DNA of 64,000 nucleotides from assembly GCA_036346275.1 (NCBI GenBank), contig CM070725.1:43772104-43836103 (forward strand), written 5' to 3'. Positions within the stretch are counted from its first letter, which is position 1, and every line of letters starts with the position of its first letter. The DNA is from Otatea glauca (Eukaryota > Streptophyta > Magnoliopsida > Poales > Poaceae). Under the pieces are notes generated by a model. That model did not search any database and had not been told where the DNA came from. It saw only the letters and a program-made list of their open reading frames with translations. Below, piece after piece: positions 43,783 to 56,116 of the stretch. A program made the translations under genes and the position numbers.

Positions 43783-45500
43783 ATGGCCCGCAGCCGCGGG
43801 GCGAGCACGACGACGAACGATTACGACCCGAAAGCCCCGCAGGAGGCACGTCGGTTGGCCCGAGTCGCCATTAACCAGGCCAACACCACTCTCCGGTGAG
43901 AGGAGCGCGGGGAGATCCGCACTCCGTTGGGGCAGCACGGTCCTGCCCGCCTAGATAGTCTCAATGGCCAAGAGCGCCTGCGAGCTATCGCCCGGGTCAT
44001 GACCGATCCTGCCCGGGGGAGGTCGGCTCACTTCGGGTGAGCCCTCGCTGAGGAGCTTGATAGGGCAACCGCTGAGCTCGCACCTTCACAGCAAGGGCGG
44101 GCCCGGCGCCCTGGATCTCGCTCTCTGGCGAGCGACGACAACTCGTCGCGCGGACGCCGACGCTCCCGTCGGTCGCCTTCATACCAGCGGACCCAGAGTC
44201 CGTCGCGATCAGCCCCGCGTCGCCAGGCCCCAGACATAAAACAAGAGCATACCCACCGGCGGCGGAGTGGCAGTGACGCCTGCTCGAGCGGAAGTCTTTC
44301 TCCGGACGTGCCGCCCAGGTGTCAAAACGTCCATGACCGCCTGTGTTACCACTCTGGCGATGCTCGCGCCAACCATCGAAATCGGCATGGGGTGCGTCGT
44401 CACCTTGAGTTTGGTCGCCATGGGGACCCCGGCTCCGATTCCAGCAGCAGTGGCCATGCTCGGCGTGACGTTGCTTTGGCCTACAGCTGCCCAGCGTATT
44501 CCACCGACCTTCGTCGTGTGCGCTGGCCGGCCCGGTTCAAACCCGTAGTGATGGAGCGATTCGACAGGACTAGGAACCCCGATAAGTTCCTCTTTATCTA
44601 CTCCACTGTGGTTTTGACGGCTGATGGGGACGAGGCCGTAATGGCCAACTACCTTCCGACCATCCTGGATGGCGCCGTGCGCACCTGGCTTTCAACCAGG
44701 CACCCGGTGCCTTCCGATCATGGTGCCAGGTGCAAAGCGCTCTTCGTTCGAACTTCCAGAGCTGCTACGAGCGCTCTGGACAGGAGAAAGGCCTAAAACG
44801 CATGCGTCAGTTTATCCGCACGAGGAACTCGATCCCGAGCATCTCCAACGAGGCCGTCATCAAGGCCTTCAAATTCGGCGTTCGCGACCGGCGCCTCATT
44901 GAGGACCTAGAGATCACGATGAAGCTCTACGTCAGCAAGTTGTTTCGGATGGCGGAGCGGTACGCGGACGCGGATGATGCAGTGCGCTGGAAGCGTGACT
45001 ACAATCAGGGTAAACTCGGCCTCATTTTTGGCGAGGCCGGGCCATCCAATGCTAAGGGCGACGTCTCGGACCCGCATGGCCAGAAGCGGAAGAAGGACCG
45101 CAGTAACGACGGTGGTCGGCTGCGCATGGTCGCTGCGATGAACAGCGAGTGTGAGGTTATGGAGGCCCAGCAACTCGACCAAGAGAAGCCTCGGTCTCAC
45201 GAGGTCATCCACGACGTCAGCAGGCACAACGTCGACCCTTGCAAGGACAACGCCGGGCAGGGCCCCAGTGGGGTGATGCCCAACCGCAGGACGATGGAGC
45301 GCGACCCAGGTATAGCTCTAACAAGTTCTACTTGCTCCATAAGGTCCACGACCATGGCCTGCGAAACTGCAGGACGTGGCAGAACAAGCTGGACACCTTC
45401 TACGACGGACGTGGAGAGATGCCCACGCTCCCAAAAGAAGACGAGCTGCCCGATAGGGTTGATGCTGGCAGGGCCCTGGGAGGCCTCGACTTAGAGTTCC
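43783..45500 (+). pseudogene. Gypsy gag, interrupted
   Basis: The start at 43783 reads MARSRGASTTTNDYDPKAPQ and EARRLARVAINQANTTL, then a TGA. It resumes with MERFDRTRNPDKFLFIYSTV and MANYLPTILDGAVRTWLSTR (44308-44796), then in another frame QSCYERSGQEKG, ISNEAVIKAFKFG and MAERYADADDAVRWKR (44730-45494). This is the retrotransposon Gag domain of Tat elements, with at least one stop and one frame change. Confidence 0.8.
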
Positions 45501-45559
45501 TGCAGGGCGATCGCCGCATCGACGTGATTTTTGGCGGTTCATTGGCATATTGGTCCCGG

Positions 45560-46372
45560 CGCGAGCTTAAGGAAGCTGCGCGTGTCGTGTATCAAGCCTC
45601 TGCCGGGAAGCCCGCCGACCTACCCTGTAAGTGGGTTGGCACCTCGATTACCTTCTCCGGGGAGGATGCTCCCCCGGGCATGTCTAAGGACCATAAGACC
45701 GCCTTGGTCGTAGCCCCGACCATGAGCAATACCGTGGTCGAGCGAGTCATGGTCGACGGCGGGAGCTCTCTCAATCTGCTCCTAGCAAGCACATTAGACC
45801 GAATGTAGATTCCCTGGTCGAAGATCAGGAGTGTAACAGTTCTCTTCTTTGGCATCGTGTCAGGGAGCTCAACCACTCCGCTCGGGCAAGTGGTTCTGCC
45901 CGTAACTTTTGGCGACTCCGCGAATTTCCGCACCGAGTTGGTCACCTTCGAGGTCGTTGATGGGGACCTCCCGTACAAAGCCATCCTCAGGCGACCGGCG
46001 TTGATCAAGTTCATGGCGGCGAACCACTACGGTCACCGCTGCATGAAGCTTCCGGGGCCCAACGGCATTATAACTATTCACGACGACCTCAAGGCGTTAC
46101 ACGGATGCGAGGAAAAAGCTTTGGTACTCGCTGGCATGCTGCCCCAACGGGGTCCCGAAGGGACCTCGAAGAATACCCACCGAAAGGCGGTGATCCAGCC
46201 CAGCGGCCCGGCGAAGGCCGTGCAGCTCGAAGGGGGCTACTCGAGCAAGTGCGTTCATGTCGCCGCAGAGCTCGACCCAAAATTGGAACTCGAGCTCGTC
46301 ACCTTCCTCCGTGGCAACAAGAGCATATTCGCTTGGGAGCCCGCGGACATGCCGGGAGTCCCGAGGAGGTGA
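45560..46372 (+). pseudogene. Gypsy protease region, interrupted
   Basis: ITFSGEDAPPGMSKDHKTAL and MVDGGSSLNLLLASTL (45239-45808 frame) carry the aspartic protease site (VDGGSS). A stop ends the frame at 45808. The continuation YKAILRRPALIKFMA and NGIITIHDD (45857-46372 frame) follows after a TAG. Confidence 0.78.
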
Positions 46373-47207
46373 TCGAGTACAAACTACAAATAAAAGCCCG
46401 GCTGAGGCCCGTGCGCCAAAAGCTGTGGCGCTTCTCCCCCGAGAAGATGGCAATAATAAGGGAACACCTTGACAATCTCCTGAAGGCTGGCTTCATCTGC
46501 AAGATCAATTACTCCGAGTGGCTAGCCAACCTGGTGATTATGCAGAAGAAAGGCGGGAAATGGAGGAAGTGCGTCGACCACATGGGTTTGAATTCGGCGT
46601 GCTCGAAGGATAACTTCCCCCTTCCGCGCATTGACCAGATTGTGGACTCCACCGCCAACGCCAATATGCTGAACTTCCTCGACGCCTACTCTGGCTACCA
46701 TCAGATTAAGCTCGCGGTTGGCGATGAGGACAAAACGGCCTTCATCACGCTGTTCGGGACATTTTGCTACAGACCATGTCATTCGGTCTTCGTAACGTGG
46801 CCACGACGTTCCAGCGGCTGATGTTCAAGACCTTCGACCTTCAGATCGGCCAGAACCTCGAGGTCTATGTCGACGACATCATTGTCAAAAGCTCCTCCAA
46901 GGGTGCCCACATCGACGACCTCGCAGAGACCTTTGGCAACCTAAACAAGCATGGGATCAAGCTCAATCCTGAGAAGTGCGTCTTCGGTGCGACCTCTAGC
47001 AAGGTACTTGGCTATATGATCGGGGGGCTCGGGAGTAGGCCCGAATCCGGAGAAAATCGAGGCAATCGAGAAGATGAACGCTCCGACGTCGACAAAGCAG
47101 GTCCAGTGCCTCACCGGCTGCGTAGCTGCCCTCAGCCGGTTCATTTTGAGGCTCGACGAGCGCGGATTGCCATTCTTCAAGACCCTGTGCAAGCACGAGG
47201 GCTTTGA
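46373..47207 (+). pseudogene. Gypsy reverse transcriptase, frameshifted
   Basis: The frame at 46105-46821 has IREHLDNLLKAGFICKINYS, KWRKCVDHMGLNSACSKDNF, FPLPRIDQIVD and NFLDAYSGYHQIKL. After a one-base change the 46764-47207 frame has MSFGLRNVATTFQRLM and the catalytic YVDDIIVKS. The catalytic residues remain, but the domain is split between two frames. Confidence 0.85.
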
Positions 47208-47680
47208 GTGGACGCCCGAGGCTCAGTGATCCTTCGACGAGCTGAAGGCATACCCTCTCAAACCTGCCTCTGCTCACAACCCCGCGACATGGCGAGACAT
47301 TGTTGCTCTATCTCGCGGCCACGACCCAGGCCGTCAGCGTCATTCTGGTGGCCGAGCGCGATGGTCGACAGCACCCGATCTACTATGTCAGCGAGGTGCT
47401 TCATGGACCGAAGGAGCGTTACCCTCAGGTGCAGAAGCTGCTTTACGCCCTCTTCATGGCTTTGCGCAAGCTTCGGTATTACTTTCAAGCGCACGTAGTG
47501 GTCATTCCGAGCGGGTTCCCGCTCGGCGAAATCTTGAAGAATCCAGAGGCTAGAGGTCGCATCGCCAAGTGGGCCATGGAGCTGGCGGAGTTTGACGTCC
47601 TGTTCGTGGCACACACCGCCATCAAGTCGCAGGCACTCGCCGACTTCGTGGTCGAGCAGGTGGCAGAATCGACCGCCTAG
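47208..47680 (+). pseudogene. Gypsy RNase H (first)
   Basis: The 47300-47680 frame contains RQHPIYYVSEVLHGPKERYP, KLLYALFMALRKLRYYFQAH and GRIAKWAMELAEFDVLF, the retroviral-type RNase H of gypsy elements. The N-terminal part is in another frame. A TAG at 47678 separates it from the next domain. Confidence 0.82.
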
Positions 47681-47710
47681 TCTGAGGTCGAGGAAGAAGA
47701 CCCCTAGATC

Positions 47711-48259
47711 ATGTATTTCAACGAGTCGAGGTCGTTCGAGCGCTCGGGAGCTGGCGTTCTCATCATCACTCCCTACGGATACAGCCTAAGGTATGTGGTT
47801 CGCTTCGGCTTTCCCGCAACTAACAACATGGCAGAATATGAGGCCCTCTTGGCCAGCCTCCGGATGTGCAAGTTGCTGGGCGTGCGTCGGCTTGTCGTGA
47901 AAGGAGACTCCTAACTCGTCATCAACAAGTACAACAAAGACTACCAGAGCTTGGAGCCCTCGATGGTCAAGTACCTCGCCGAGGTGCGTAAAATGGAGAG
48001 GTGGTTCCAGAACCTGGAGGTCAGGCACGTCCCCAGGAAAGACAACTCCGGTGCCGACCTTCTCTCCAAGCTCGGATCATCCGATGACGAGGTTCCGTCG
48101 GATGTCATCCTTGAGACTTTGGCTGCACCTTCCATCGCCTATCGGGAAGACTCGGTGGCCCTCGTAGAGAGTGTTTCCTCGTGGACGGACCCATTGTTGC
48201 TGCAAGGAGACGAAAAGAAGATCGGAAAGGGGGGAGGAAAAAACAACGAAAGAAACTAG
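47711..48259 (+). pseudogene. Second (archaeal-type) RNase H of the Tat element
   Basis: FNESRSFERSGAGVLII, TNNMAEYEALLASLRMCKLL and VVKGDS precede an in-frame TAA at about 47911. Then the 47951-48259 frame has MVKYLAEVRKMERWFQNLEV, HVPRKDNSGADLLSKLGS. The NNxAEYEAL pattern is diagnostic for this extra RNase H. One stop breaks it. Confidence 0.85.
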
Positions 48260-48301
48260 GCCCGGGCTCGAGTGTTCCCGGGCTCGGCGATTTCGACTTA
48301 C

Positions 48302-49415
48302 CACTGTTCGATCGGCCCACTCGACGTGCGGCTTCTTGGAGGCGTTGCTCGGGGTGTCCGGGGCGAGCCTCTTGCCCACCTTCTTGCTCTTGCGTGCTCC
48401 AGGCAACGGCAGCATGCGCCTTGCCGTCTCCCAGAGCTCCCGACTCGCCTGCATAATTGAGTAAGGCTAGTGTGAGCTCGAGATGTTCCGAGCTCAATGC
48501 CAAGTGGGAAGCGTTACCTCACTGCTCCGCCTCAAGACGTTCCGAGGGACGGGGTCATCGGTGGCATAGGAAAAGGGTGTCTTCCCGAACGCCTCGTGCA
48601 TTCTTGCCGCCACCCAAGACTCCTTCGGGGTTTCAGGGAAGAAGGAAAAAGACAAAAAAGGAGGAAATTGTTAGAAGGAAGCTCGGCTGAGTTCGAAGAG
48701 GATCAGGGTCGGAGAGAACTTACCGTTGGGGCTTTCCCGCGTAAGGTCGTCCCTTCCCCGGATTTCGAAGAACCGGTGCACCCTCTTCCGTAGAGGGAAC
48801 ACCCGGTTCCGCAGGTAGTCATTGACGACTGCCTGGCCGGTGAGGCCGCGCGTCGCACAGATGTGGATGGTAGCGAGGGCCTCCTGGTTGGCCGTCAAGT
48901 CCTCTAGCTTGGGGGTCTGGCGCTTGCTGTCGATGGGGACACCATTGTACGTGAGCGCTCCTCCTTCGCCCTTCTTCAGGTAGAACCACCTCTCCGTCCA
49001 TGGACCGAGGGAGTCCCGGGTTTGGATTTAGGGAAAAGAACAAGGAAGCCCTGTCCGCAACCTGAAATAAAGACACCCGACCATGGGGTTCTTCGCGGTG
49101 TGGAACAGGGAATAGAAGCGAAAGAAGAGAGAAAGGGTGGGAAGGAGTCCCAAGAACCCCTCACAATGGTGGGAAAAAATGGAGAGAAGGAGGATATAGT
49201 TGGGTACCAGATTGACCAACTCGATCTCGCATTGGGCGAGGACTGCCGCCAAGAAGTCACTCTCCGGCGTTCGCAGCCCGAAGAGCATACACTGCTCGGT
49301 GCTGACGATCTCGTCTCTTCGCCCGGAAGCCGCTAGGTCGCTGGTCTAGCATTCACAGCACCTCGAGCTCCTTCATCCTCTCCGCGGTCAAGGAACTCTT
49401 CTAAAACTTGGTCAT
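48302..49415 (-). pseudogene. Antisense spliced gene inside the gypsy element (PF04195-like)
   Basis: On the minus strand, exon-like blocks have good splice signals. The first is about 49415-48724 (starts MTKF; has AAVLAQCEIELVNLVPNYIL, GLTGQAVVNDYLRNRVFPLR and VHRFFEIRGRDDLTRE; donor ACG-GTAAGT). The second is 48622-48518 (ESWVAARMHEAFGKTPFSYA; donor GAG-GTAACG), 35 codons. The third is 48448-48302 (acceptor TTATGCAG, ASRELWETARRMLPLPGA; donor GTG-GTAAGT), 49 codons. It resembles the extra antisense ORF of Tat elements with the plant 'gypsy-type transposon' domain. The first block has stops and frameshifts, and the next exon after 48302 is missing. Confidence 0.75.
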
Positions 49416-49917
49416 GGCCTTGGGGGAGAGGTCTGCTCGGGGAAGAAAAACGGCGAATGAGGGTCAAGGGGGCACGAAAACAAAGGAAGGCTAGGGCTCG
49501 ACACAGAAAAAGTGGGGAATTCCTGAAGGAGGCGGTGGTTCAGGATTTAAAGGAACTCGGTTACAGGCAGCTGGCGTTGGTTTCGCCTCAAAAGGCGCGC
49601 GAGGAAGTGAAGCGTTGCCAGCCGCCTCGAAGCCCGAGCATTTCCGGGCACATCCGCCTCGACTTCCCTGCTCAAAGACGAGGCGTCGTAGCCCGAGCGT
49701 TTCAGGGCACATCCACCTCGACTTCCTCGCTCGAAGATGAGACGTCGAAGCCCGAGCGTTTCCGGGAACATCCACGTCAAAGGCCCCCGAGCAACCCCAG
49801 ACCTGAGTTTGAACTCGAGAGTTTTTGAGCTTGACCAGGGAGCCGGCCCCTCCTCAAGGTCATCAGGCTCAAGAACGTCCCAGGTTTCGAAATCGTGTCT
49901 TGAGCCTCGGGGCTAGC

Positions 49918-50720
49918 TGTTAGGGATTGGTAGCCTCAGTTCGGGTGAATACCCCTCGGACTCAAGCCCGTCTCCCATGAGTCCGAAGCGTGCATCCCCG
50001 GGCTCGAACTCGCATATACGAGCTCGAGCATGCGCTTCCCGGACTTGAATCCGTATCCGACGAGCTCAGGCTCGGACAGGAGGATAAGGCTCCAATCCGA
50101 GCTCGGGGCCGTAACACTCGTACCCTCCAGACCGATCCTTTTCTTGTAACGGTCCATTTTGGAGAAGCAGAAACCTTCCCTGCGTGGGAATTAGGGCCAA
50201 CCCATCCCCTGCATGGGAACTAGGGCCAACGACTCTCAACAACTCCCGTCAGCTCACAACTACTCCCGTCGGCTCACAATAAGTCGCGTCAGCTCACGAC
50301 GACTGCATGACGTCGGTCTCGGGAAAGAGCAGGGGAAGCTCCCGAAGGGCTCAAATAGGGCGATAAGGATCCAGAACAGGAAGAAAAAAAGGAATGGAAG
50401 AACACTCACCCACGTACGCTCTGGCTCGAGCAGAACCGAGCTTGAGCTCTCATTGTACTCTTCCAGAGAGCATTGCATTCAACCTTCGCCTGAGGGCAAG
50501 ACTGGAGTAGAGGTTTTACCCGGACTTGGGGGCTCGAACCAGTATAATCCTCGTGCCCACAGAGCTGTCTCTCCTCCCTGTTCTCCCCCAACATACGCGC
50601 GACGACACCCTTTACCGGACGAACACGACCTCGAGCTCCGCCCTCACACGATCCTCCACAGCCCCTCGCGGTCGGCGGTCCTCCACAGCCCCTCGCGGTC
50701 GGCGGTCCTGATCGCCGATA
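49918..50720 (+). repeat. 3' LTR of the gypsy element
   Basis: The 803-bp LTR starts TGTTAGGGATTGG and ends CGCCGATA where CA is expected. It is longer than the 5' copy partly because of a ~27-bp tandem duplication (CCCCTCGCGGTCGGCGGTCC type, about 50660-50715). Confidence 0.92.
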
Positions 50721-50725
50721 GTGCA

Positions 50726-51489
50726 CTTGTACCACGTAAAATTGTTGCCAAGCTCCCCTTTCCTAAGTATCATTGAGCCCATCATATTCATTTAATCAAT
50801 CGCTTAGTTAACCACTTTAATTAATTGCTTAATAATATACTTTACTTAATTAAATCATCTAATTACTCAGCTTACCTAACCTATCAAGACTGGAGTGCCT
50901 AACAAGTGACTGTCGAGCTCTCGCTGTGCGGCAAGTGCTACCACGGTATGGGAGCACAACAGACGACATATGCCATGCCTTAAGCGGTCGGAGAGGAGGC
51001 TATTTTTATAATTACGTTCAGAAGAAGACTAGATTTTTAAAGAATTGTGTTAAGTGGCTAGAAAAGCACTTACTTCATAAATTCCCTAGCCCATGCTACG
51101 GCCAGATCGCAAGGGCACACGGCACACGGTTTGAAAATTGAACTGTTCACGATGAAATTTCCGTGTTTCAAGAGAGACCTAATGCAATTCATAAGGAGCG
51201 GATTTTGTTTAGATTGTGAACTCGCAAGTTGTAACTTATCCTGTCCAATATTAGGAGCGGTTCATGGAATATCACCGGAGAACCGACATGATCGACCTGT
51301 AGGCCCAACCGGAAAATTTGTTGTTAAACACAGGACAATGAAGCCCACGACAAAAAAACCCAAGTTACTAACAGTACTTCCAGGTGGGGCCATGCACTGA
51401 TGTGCAACTGGCCCATTAATCCGTCGCAACTGCCTGGGCCCTAACCTCACCGACTTCGTCTTCTCACAACGGGACTCCCCGAAAGCATT
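50726..51489. other. Intergenic DNA between two retrotransposons
   Basis: No domain or transposon ends were found. Short frames at 50926-51141 and 51131-51400 are not supported. Confidence 0.4.
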
Positions 51490-52975
51490 CAGGCCCTTAA
51501 ATTCGTTTTGATTTTAGTAATTAATGACAATCATGATTAAAGAACTAATACTTTTATCTGAGGTTATTGAAAATAGATTGATCCTAGATATGGTACGCAC
51601 TGAATCATGGAAAAGAATCTAAAAGAGATCAACGCTTCAAGCTAAATTGCCGAGGTATAAAATTAAGTACATTTTCATAACTTTTGCCGATCTCGGAATT
51701 TTGGAAAAAAAAAATCGAGTTGCTAGAATAGATGCCATACTATTAAGAGGGGTGTTGGCTAATAGTTTGATTTGATCAAAGTTTAAAGGCTCAAATCTTG
51801 TATATTTGAATCCATATTTGTTTTGGATTTGAGTCAAATTAAGGATTTCAAAAAATGTTCAGAGTGGCCGGTTGCACCGCCCATGTGGGTGCGGTGCTGT
51901 CGCATCTGCAGTAGCACCGGCCCCTAGGTCGGTGTGAAAATTACAGAGAAGGCTCTCAACTGATTTTTTCAGGCCGATGCTACCGGTCACGTAGGCCCGG
52001 TGCTACCGGTTGAGCGGTAGCACTGGCCTAAAGCTCAGTGCATTTTTACAGAGAGCATGTTTTTGGTCGAGCAAAAATAAAAAAGGCCCGATGATACCGG
52101 TCCCAGTTGGGCGGTAGCACCGGCCCTCAGTGGAAACAAGCTCTAACAGAGCAATTAATGCCCTGAGTCGACCGTTGGACATGGGTCCGGTGTTACCGGC
52201 CCTATATGGGCGATAGCACCGAAAATGCTAAATTTTTATGTATTTTTGTCCCAACGGTTGGAATTGTTGGTGGGGGCTATAAATACCCCCTCACTTGCAT
52301 ACTAGAGTAACTCTTGGATCTTATTGATCATATTTGAGCTCTAGTAAGTCTCCAACTCACTCTTGTGCATTAAATTCTCATTTTAAGAGAGTTAGGAGCA
52401 TTCAAGTATGCATTTAAAGTTTGAGCCTTTAGACACTTAATTCAACTTCAAGCAAACGTTAAGACTTTTTACTCTTGGAGTTTGTCGCCTCCTAGACGGC
52501 TTGGAGGCGAAGGAACCAGTGACTTTCTCAAAGGATCTTGTGAGAAAGCCCAATAGTTTGTGAAGGTTGGAGCTCACCTACTCAGAGCGGGAAAGAGCTA
52601 CCATAGTGAACGAGGATGCTCATTTGCACAAAGGAGCCGACTTGAGTTGGTCAAGCTATCTCAACGTGGATTATGGGAGATCGGCAAGTCTCCAAGACCA
52701 CAAGATAAATTCGTGTTCATTTCTCTCTTGTGGTTTGATCACTAGTCTTAATTTGTGCAATTTATATTCGTAGCTTGTTTAGTATATTGATGTTGCCTTA
52801 GGTTTGTAATTGTTGCTTAGACTTAGCTTGTCGGTGCACATATCAAGACCTAGACGATTTAGGATTTAATTATTAAAAATTATATTTCTAGCCTAGCTTG
52901 CTTAATTATTTCAATTAGAGCCGAAGAATTTTAAAACCTCCTATTCACCCCCCTCTAGTCGGTGAAGAACTTGAA
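51490..52975 (+). repeat. Probable 5' LTR of a SIRE/Opie-like copia element
   Basis: The region has the layout of SIRE-type LTRs: a TTAATGACAATCATGATTAA start region, several CCGGTGCTACCGG-type GC motifs (51880-52220), a TATAAATA box at 52278-52285 and a terminal TTCACCCCCCTCTAGTCGG near 52948. Exact ends were not fixed, and no primer-binding site is seen before gag, so the junction is deleted. A comparable second LTR was not found. Confidence 0.5.
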
Positions 52976-52983
52976 TCACAAGA

Positions 52984-53421
52984 TTGCTCTTGAAGTTAAT
53001 TATTGAGAACAATGAGCTCAAGGAGCAAGTGAGCAAGCTAAGTAAGAGCTTGGATCGGTGTTTCAAGGGTAAGACAACCCTTGACAAGATTTTAAGCGAT
53101 CACCGTTGCTCCTACAACAACGAAGGACTTGGGTTCATTCCCAAGAAAGGTAATAAAATGAGCAACAAATCTCCAAGGTTTGTGAAATCTAATGGGAAAC
53201 TTTGCTATAAGTGTCATGATGTGGGACATATAGTAAATGATTGCTCATTAGGTAAAGTTTCTAAGAATAATATTTATGATTCATGCTATGTTCTTAAGAA
53301 AAATAGCAATGGTAAAATTATTGCAAAATATGTTGGCATTCCTATACTCAGTCATAAAAAGATTGCCATTTGGGTACCCAAAGCCTTGGTTACTAACCTC
53401 CAAGGACCCAAACAAATTTGA
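52984..53421 (+). pseudogene. Copia gag C-terminal part with zinc knuckle
   Basis: ENNELKEQVSKLSKSLDRC leads to a CCHC knuckle, CYKCHDVGHIVNDC. WVPKALVTNLQGPKQ, a typical Gag-Pol linker of this group, follows and is then cut by a TGA. Confidence 0.85.
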
Positions 53422-53482
53422 GTACCTAAAAAGGTTTGATCTTCTTTTGTAGGTGAACTATAAAACCGGTGGACATCATTAG

Positions 53483-54668
53483 GTGTTGGATAGTGGGTGC
53501 ATTCAACACATGATCGGAGACTGGAAGATGTTCACCACATTTGAAGTCGGGAGTTGCCAACATGACAAGATCATATTTGGTGACAAAAGCAAGAGAAAGG
53601 TAATGGGATTGGATAAAATTGATATCTCTAACAACCTTTCTATTTCAAATGTCTCATTAGTTGAAATATTAAATTTTAACTTGCTATCCGTTGCTAAAAT
53701 TTGTAATCTTGGTCTTAATTGCACGTTTTCTAGAAATGTTGTTGTAATTTCTAAAGAAAATGATAATTCTTTGGTGTTCAAAGGTTTTAGATTTGGAAAT
53801 CTTTATTTAGTTGACTTCACCTCAAATGAGTCTTGTCTTCAAACATGTTTAATTGAAAAAGCCTCCTTGGGTTGGTTATGGCATAGAAGACTAGCTCATG
53901 TTGGGATGATTCAACTCAAAAAGCTTTTTAAACATGATCTAGTTGTGGGCTTAAAAGATGTGAAGTTTGAGAAAAATAAATTTTGTAGTACTTGCCAAGT
54001 CGGTAAGCAAGTTGTTAGTTCTCATCCTTCTAAGAGTATCATGTCCACATCTAGGCCATTAAAGCTCTTACACATGGGATTTGTTTTGCGCAACAACCTA
54101 TAAGAGCATCGGAGGTAATTCTTATTGTTTAGTCATTGTAAATGATTACTCAAGATATACTTGTGTCTACTTCTTAGATGACAAATCCGAAGTCTCCGGT
54201 ATTTTCAAAAGTTTTGCAAAAAAAGCTCAAAATAAATTTGATTTTAAAATAAAGAAAATCTGTAGTGATAATGGTTTCGAGTTCAAAAATACAAGAATCG
54301 AAGATTATTGTGATGAACTTGGAATAAAGTATGAGCTTTCCGCTACCAACACTCCGGAGCAAAATGGAGTTGTAGAATGGAAAAATCGAATATTAATTGA
54401 AATTGCAAGGACTATGCTCGATATCAATACTACTTGCCATGCAACAAATCATCTTTATTTGCATCATCTTTTGAAAAAGACTTCCTATAAGCTCCTCATT
54501 GGAAGAAGACTGAATATCTTTTATTTTCGCTTCTTTGGTTGCAAGTGTTATATTTTGAAAAAAATGTTCGGCTCTCAAAATTTCAAAGTCGGTGTGATGT
54601 TGGTTTCTTGCTTAGTTATTCTTCAAATAGTAAGGCTTACCGTGTCTTCAACCAAACCAAGAGTTTAG
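53483..54668 (+). pseudogene. Copia protease and integrase
   Basis: The protease site is LDSGCIQHM (53486). The GAG-pre-integrase segment (WLWHRRLAHVGMIQLKKL) and a zinc motif (FCSTCQVGKQ) follow in the 53483-54103 frame. After a frame change, 54081-54668 carries the integrase core: VNDYSRYTCVYFLDDKSE, KICSDNGFEFKN and NTPEQNGVVEWKN, with the D, D and E positions visible. Confidence 0.87.
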
Positions 54669-55997
54669 TTGAACAAACGTGTGATGTTGAGTTTGATGAG
54701 ACTTATGGCTCTCAAGAAGAGCAAGAAATTTTAGATGATTTAGGTGATAAAGGCTTGAGACAAGTAATGAAAAACATGACGCTTGGAGATATCAAGCCAA
54801 AGGAGGACAAAGAAGATCAACCCATATCCACTCGTGTTGAACCGTCTACTTCCGCAACGCCAAGCCAAGTTCAACTAATTGATGTGCATGAAAAGAAGGA
54901 CGATCAACAACTTCAAGCTCCACCTCCAAGAATCCATCATGCAATCTCAAAGGATCATCCAATAGATCAAATATTGGGTGACGTTAGTAAGGGTGTTCAA
55001 ACTCGATCTCGTGTTGTTTCTTTTTGTGAACATTACTCTTTTTGTCTTCTTTTGAACTCTCTCATATAGATGAAGCTTTAGATGATCCATATTGGGTGAA
55101 TTCTTTGCATGAAGAACTCAACAACTTTGCCTAGAATGATGTATGGACATTAGTTGAAAGACCCAAGAATCACAATGTCATCCACACAAAATGGGTACTT
55201 CGGAATAAGCAATATGAGATGGATTGTGGTAAGAAATAAAGCAAGGTTGGTGGCACATGGTTTCACACAAATCGAAGGACTAGATTTCGGTGAAACATTT
55301 GCACCCGTGGCTAGATTAGAAGCCATTCATATCTTGCTTGCATTTACATCTTGTTTTGATATTAAGTTATTTCAAATTGATGTGAAGTATGTATTTTTAA
55401 ATGGACAAATATCCGAGTTGATATTTGTTGAACAACCTCCTAGTTTTGAGAATTCTAAAAATCCAAATCATGTTTACAAGCTCTCTAATGCGCCATATAG
55501 ACTCAAACAAGCTCCTAGAGCATGGTATGAGTGCCTTAGAAACTTTTTTCTTTCAAAAGGATTCAAAATTGGGAAGGTTGATAAAACACTCTTCACTAAA
55601 GTAATAGATGGAGAATTCTTTGTATGCCAAATTTATGTTGACGATATCATTTTTGTTTCTACTAATAAAGTGTTTTGCAAAGAATTTGGTGATATGATGT
55701 CTAGAGAATTTGAGATGTCCATGATTGGGGAGTTGAGCTACTTCCTTGGACTTCAAATCATTAACTCAAGAATGGGACTTTCGTGACAAGAGATTTGGCA
55801 TGGAGGATGCAAAGCCCATCAAGACTTCCATATCCAACATGCATCTAGACCTCAATGAGAGAGGTAAACCGGTAGATTTAAAGTTTTATCGTTCCATGAT
55901 TGGTAGTTTGCTTTACTTACCGCATCTTGGCCCGATACCATGTTCAGTGTGTGCATGTGTGCACGTTTTCAAGCTACACCTAAAGAGTGCCATTTAA
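54669..55997 (+). pseudogene. Copia reverse transcriptase
   Basis: An integrase C-terminal and linker region (frame 54539-55069) precedes the 55154-55786 frame: [66 protein letters not shown] and catalytic YVDDIIFVS. DVKYVFLNG carries a Tyr where Ser or Thr is common. Stops occur at about 55131 and 55786. Confidence 0.87.
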
Positions 55998-56116
55998 TGG
56001 CCGTTGAAAGGATTTATAAGATATTTAAAGTATCCTCAAATATAGGCTTATAGTATCCTAAAGGTGCTAAGTTTGATTTAATTGGTTATTCAAATTCGGA
56101 TTATACGGGTTACAAA

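Larger units (their letters stand above)
42829..50720 (+). mobile_element. Ty3/gypsy element, Tat lineage, lacking integrase
   Basis: LTRs lie at 42829-43594 and 49918-50720, with perfect GTGCA duplications at 42824-42828 and 50721-50725. After the 5' LTR comes TAGCGCCCACCGTGGGGCCC, the usual TGGCGCCCACC primer-binding type with a changed second base. Gag, protease, reverse transcriptase, RNase H and a second (archaeal-type) RNase H follow. The second RNase H is a hallmark of the Tat lineage. No integrase is visible between 48190 and 49917. Instead there is an antisense multi-exon frame. Confidence 0.92.
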
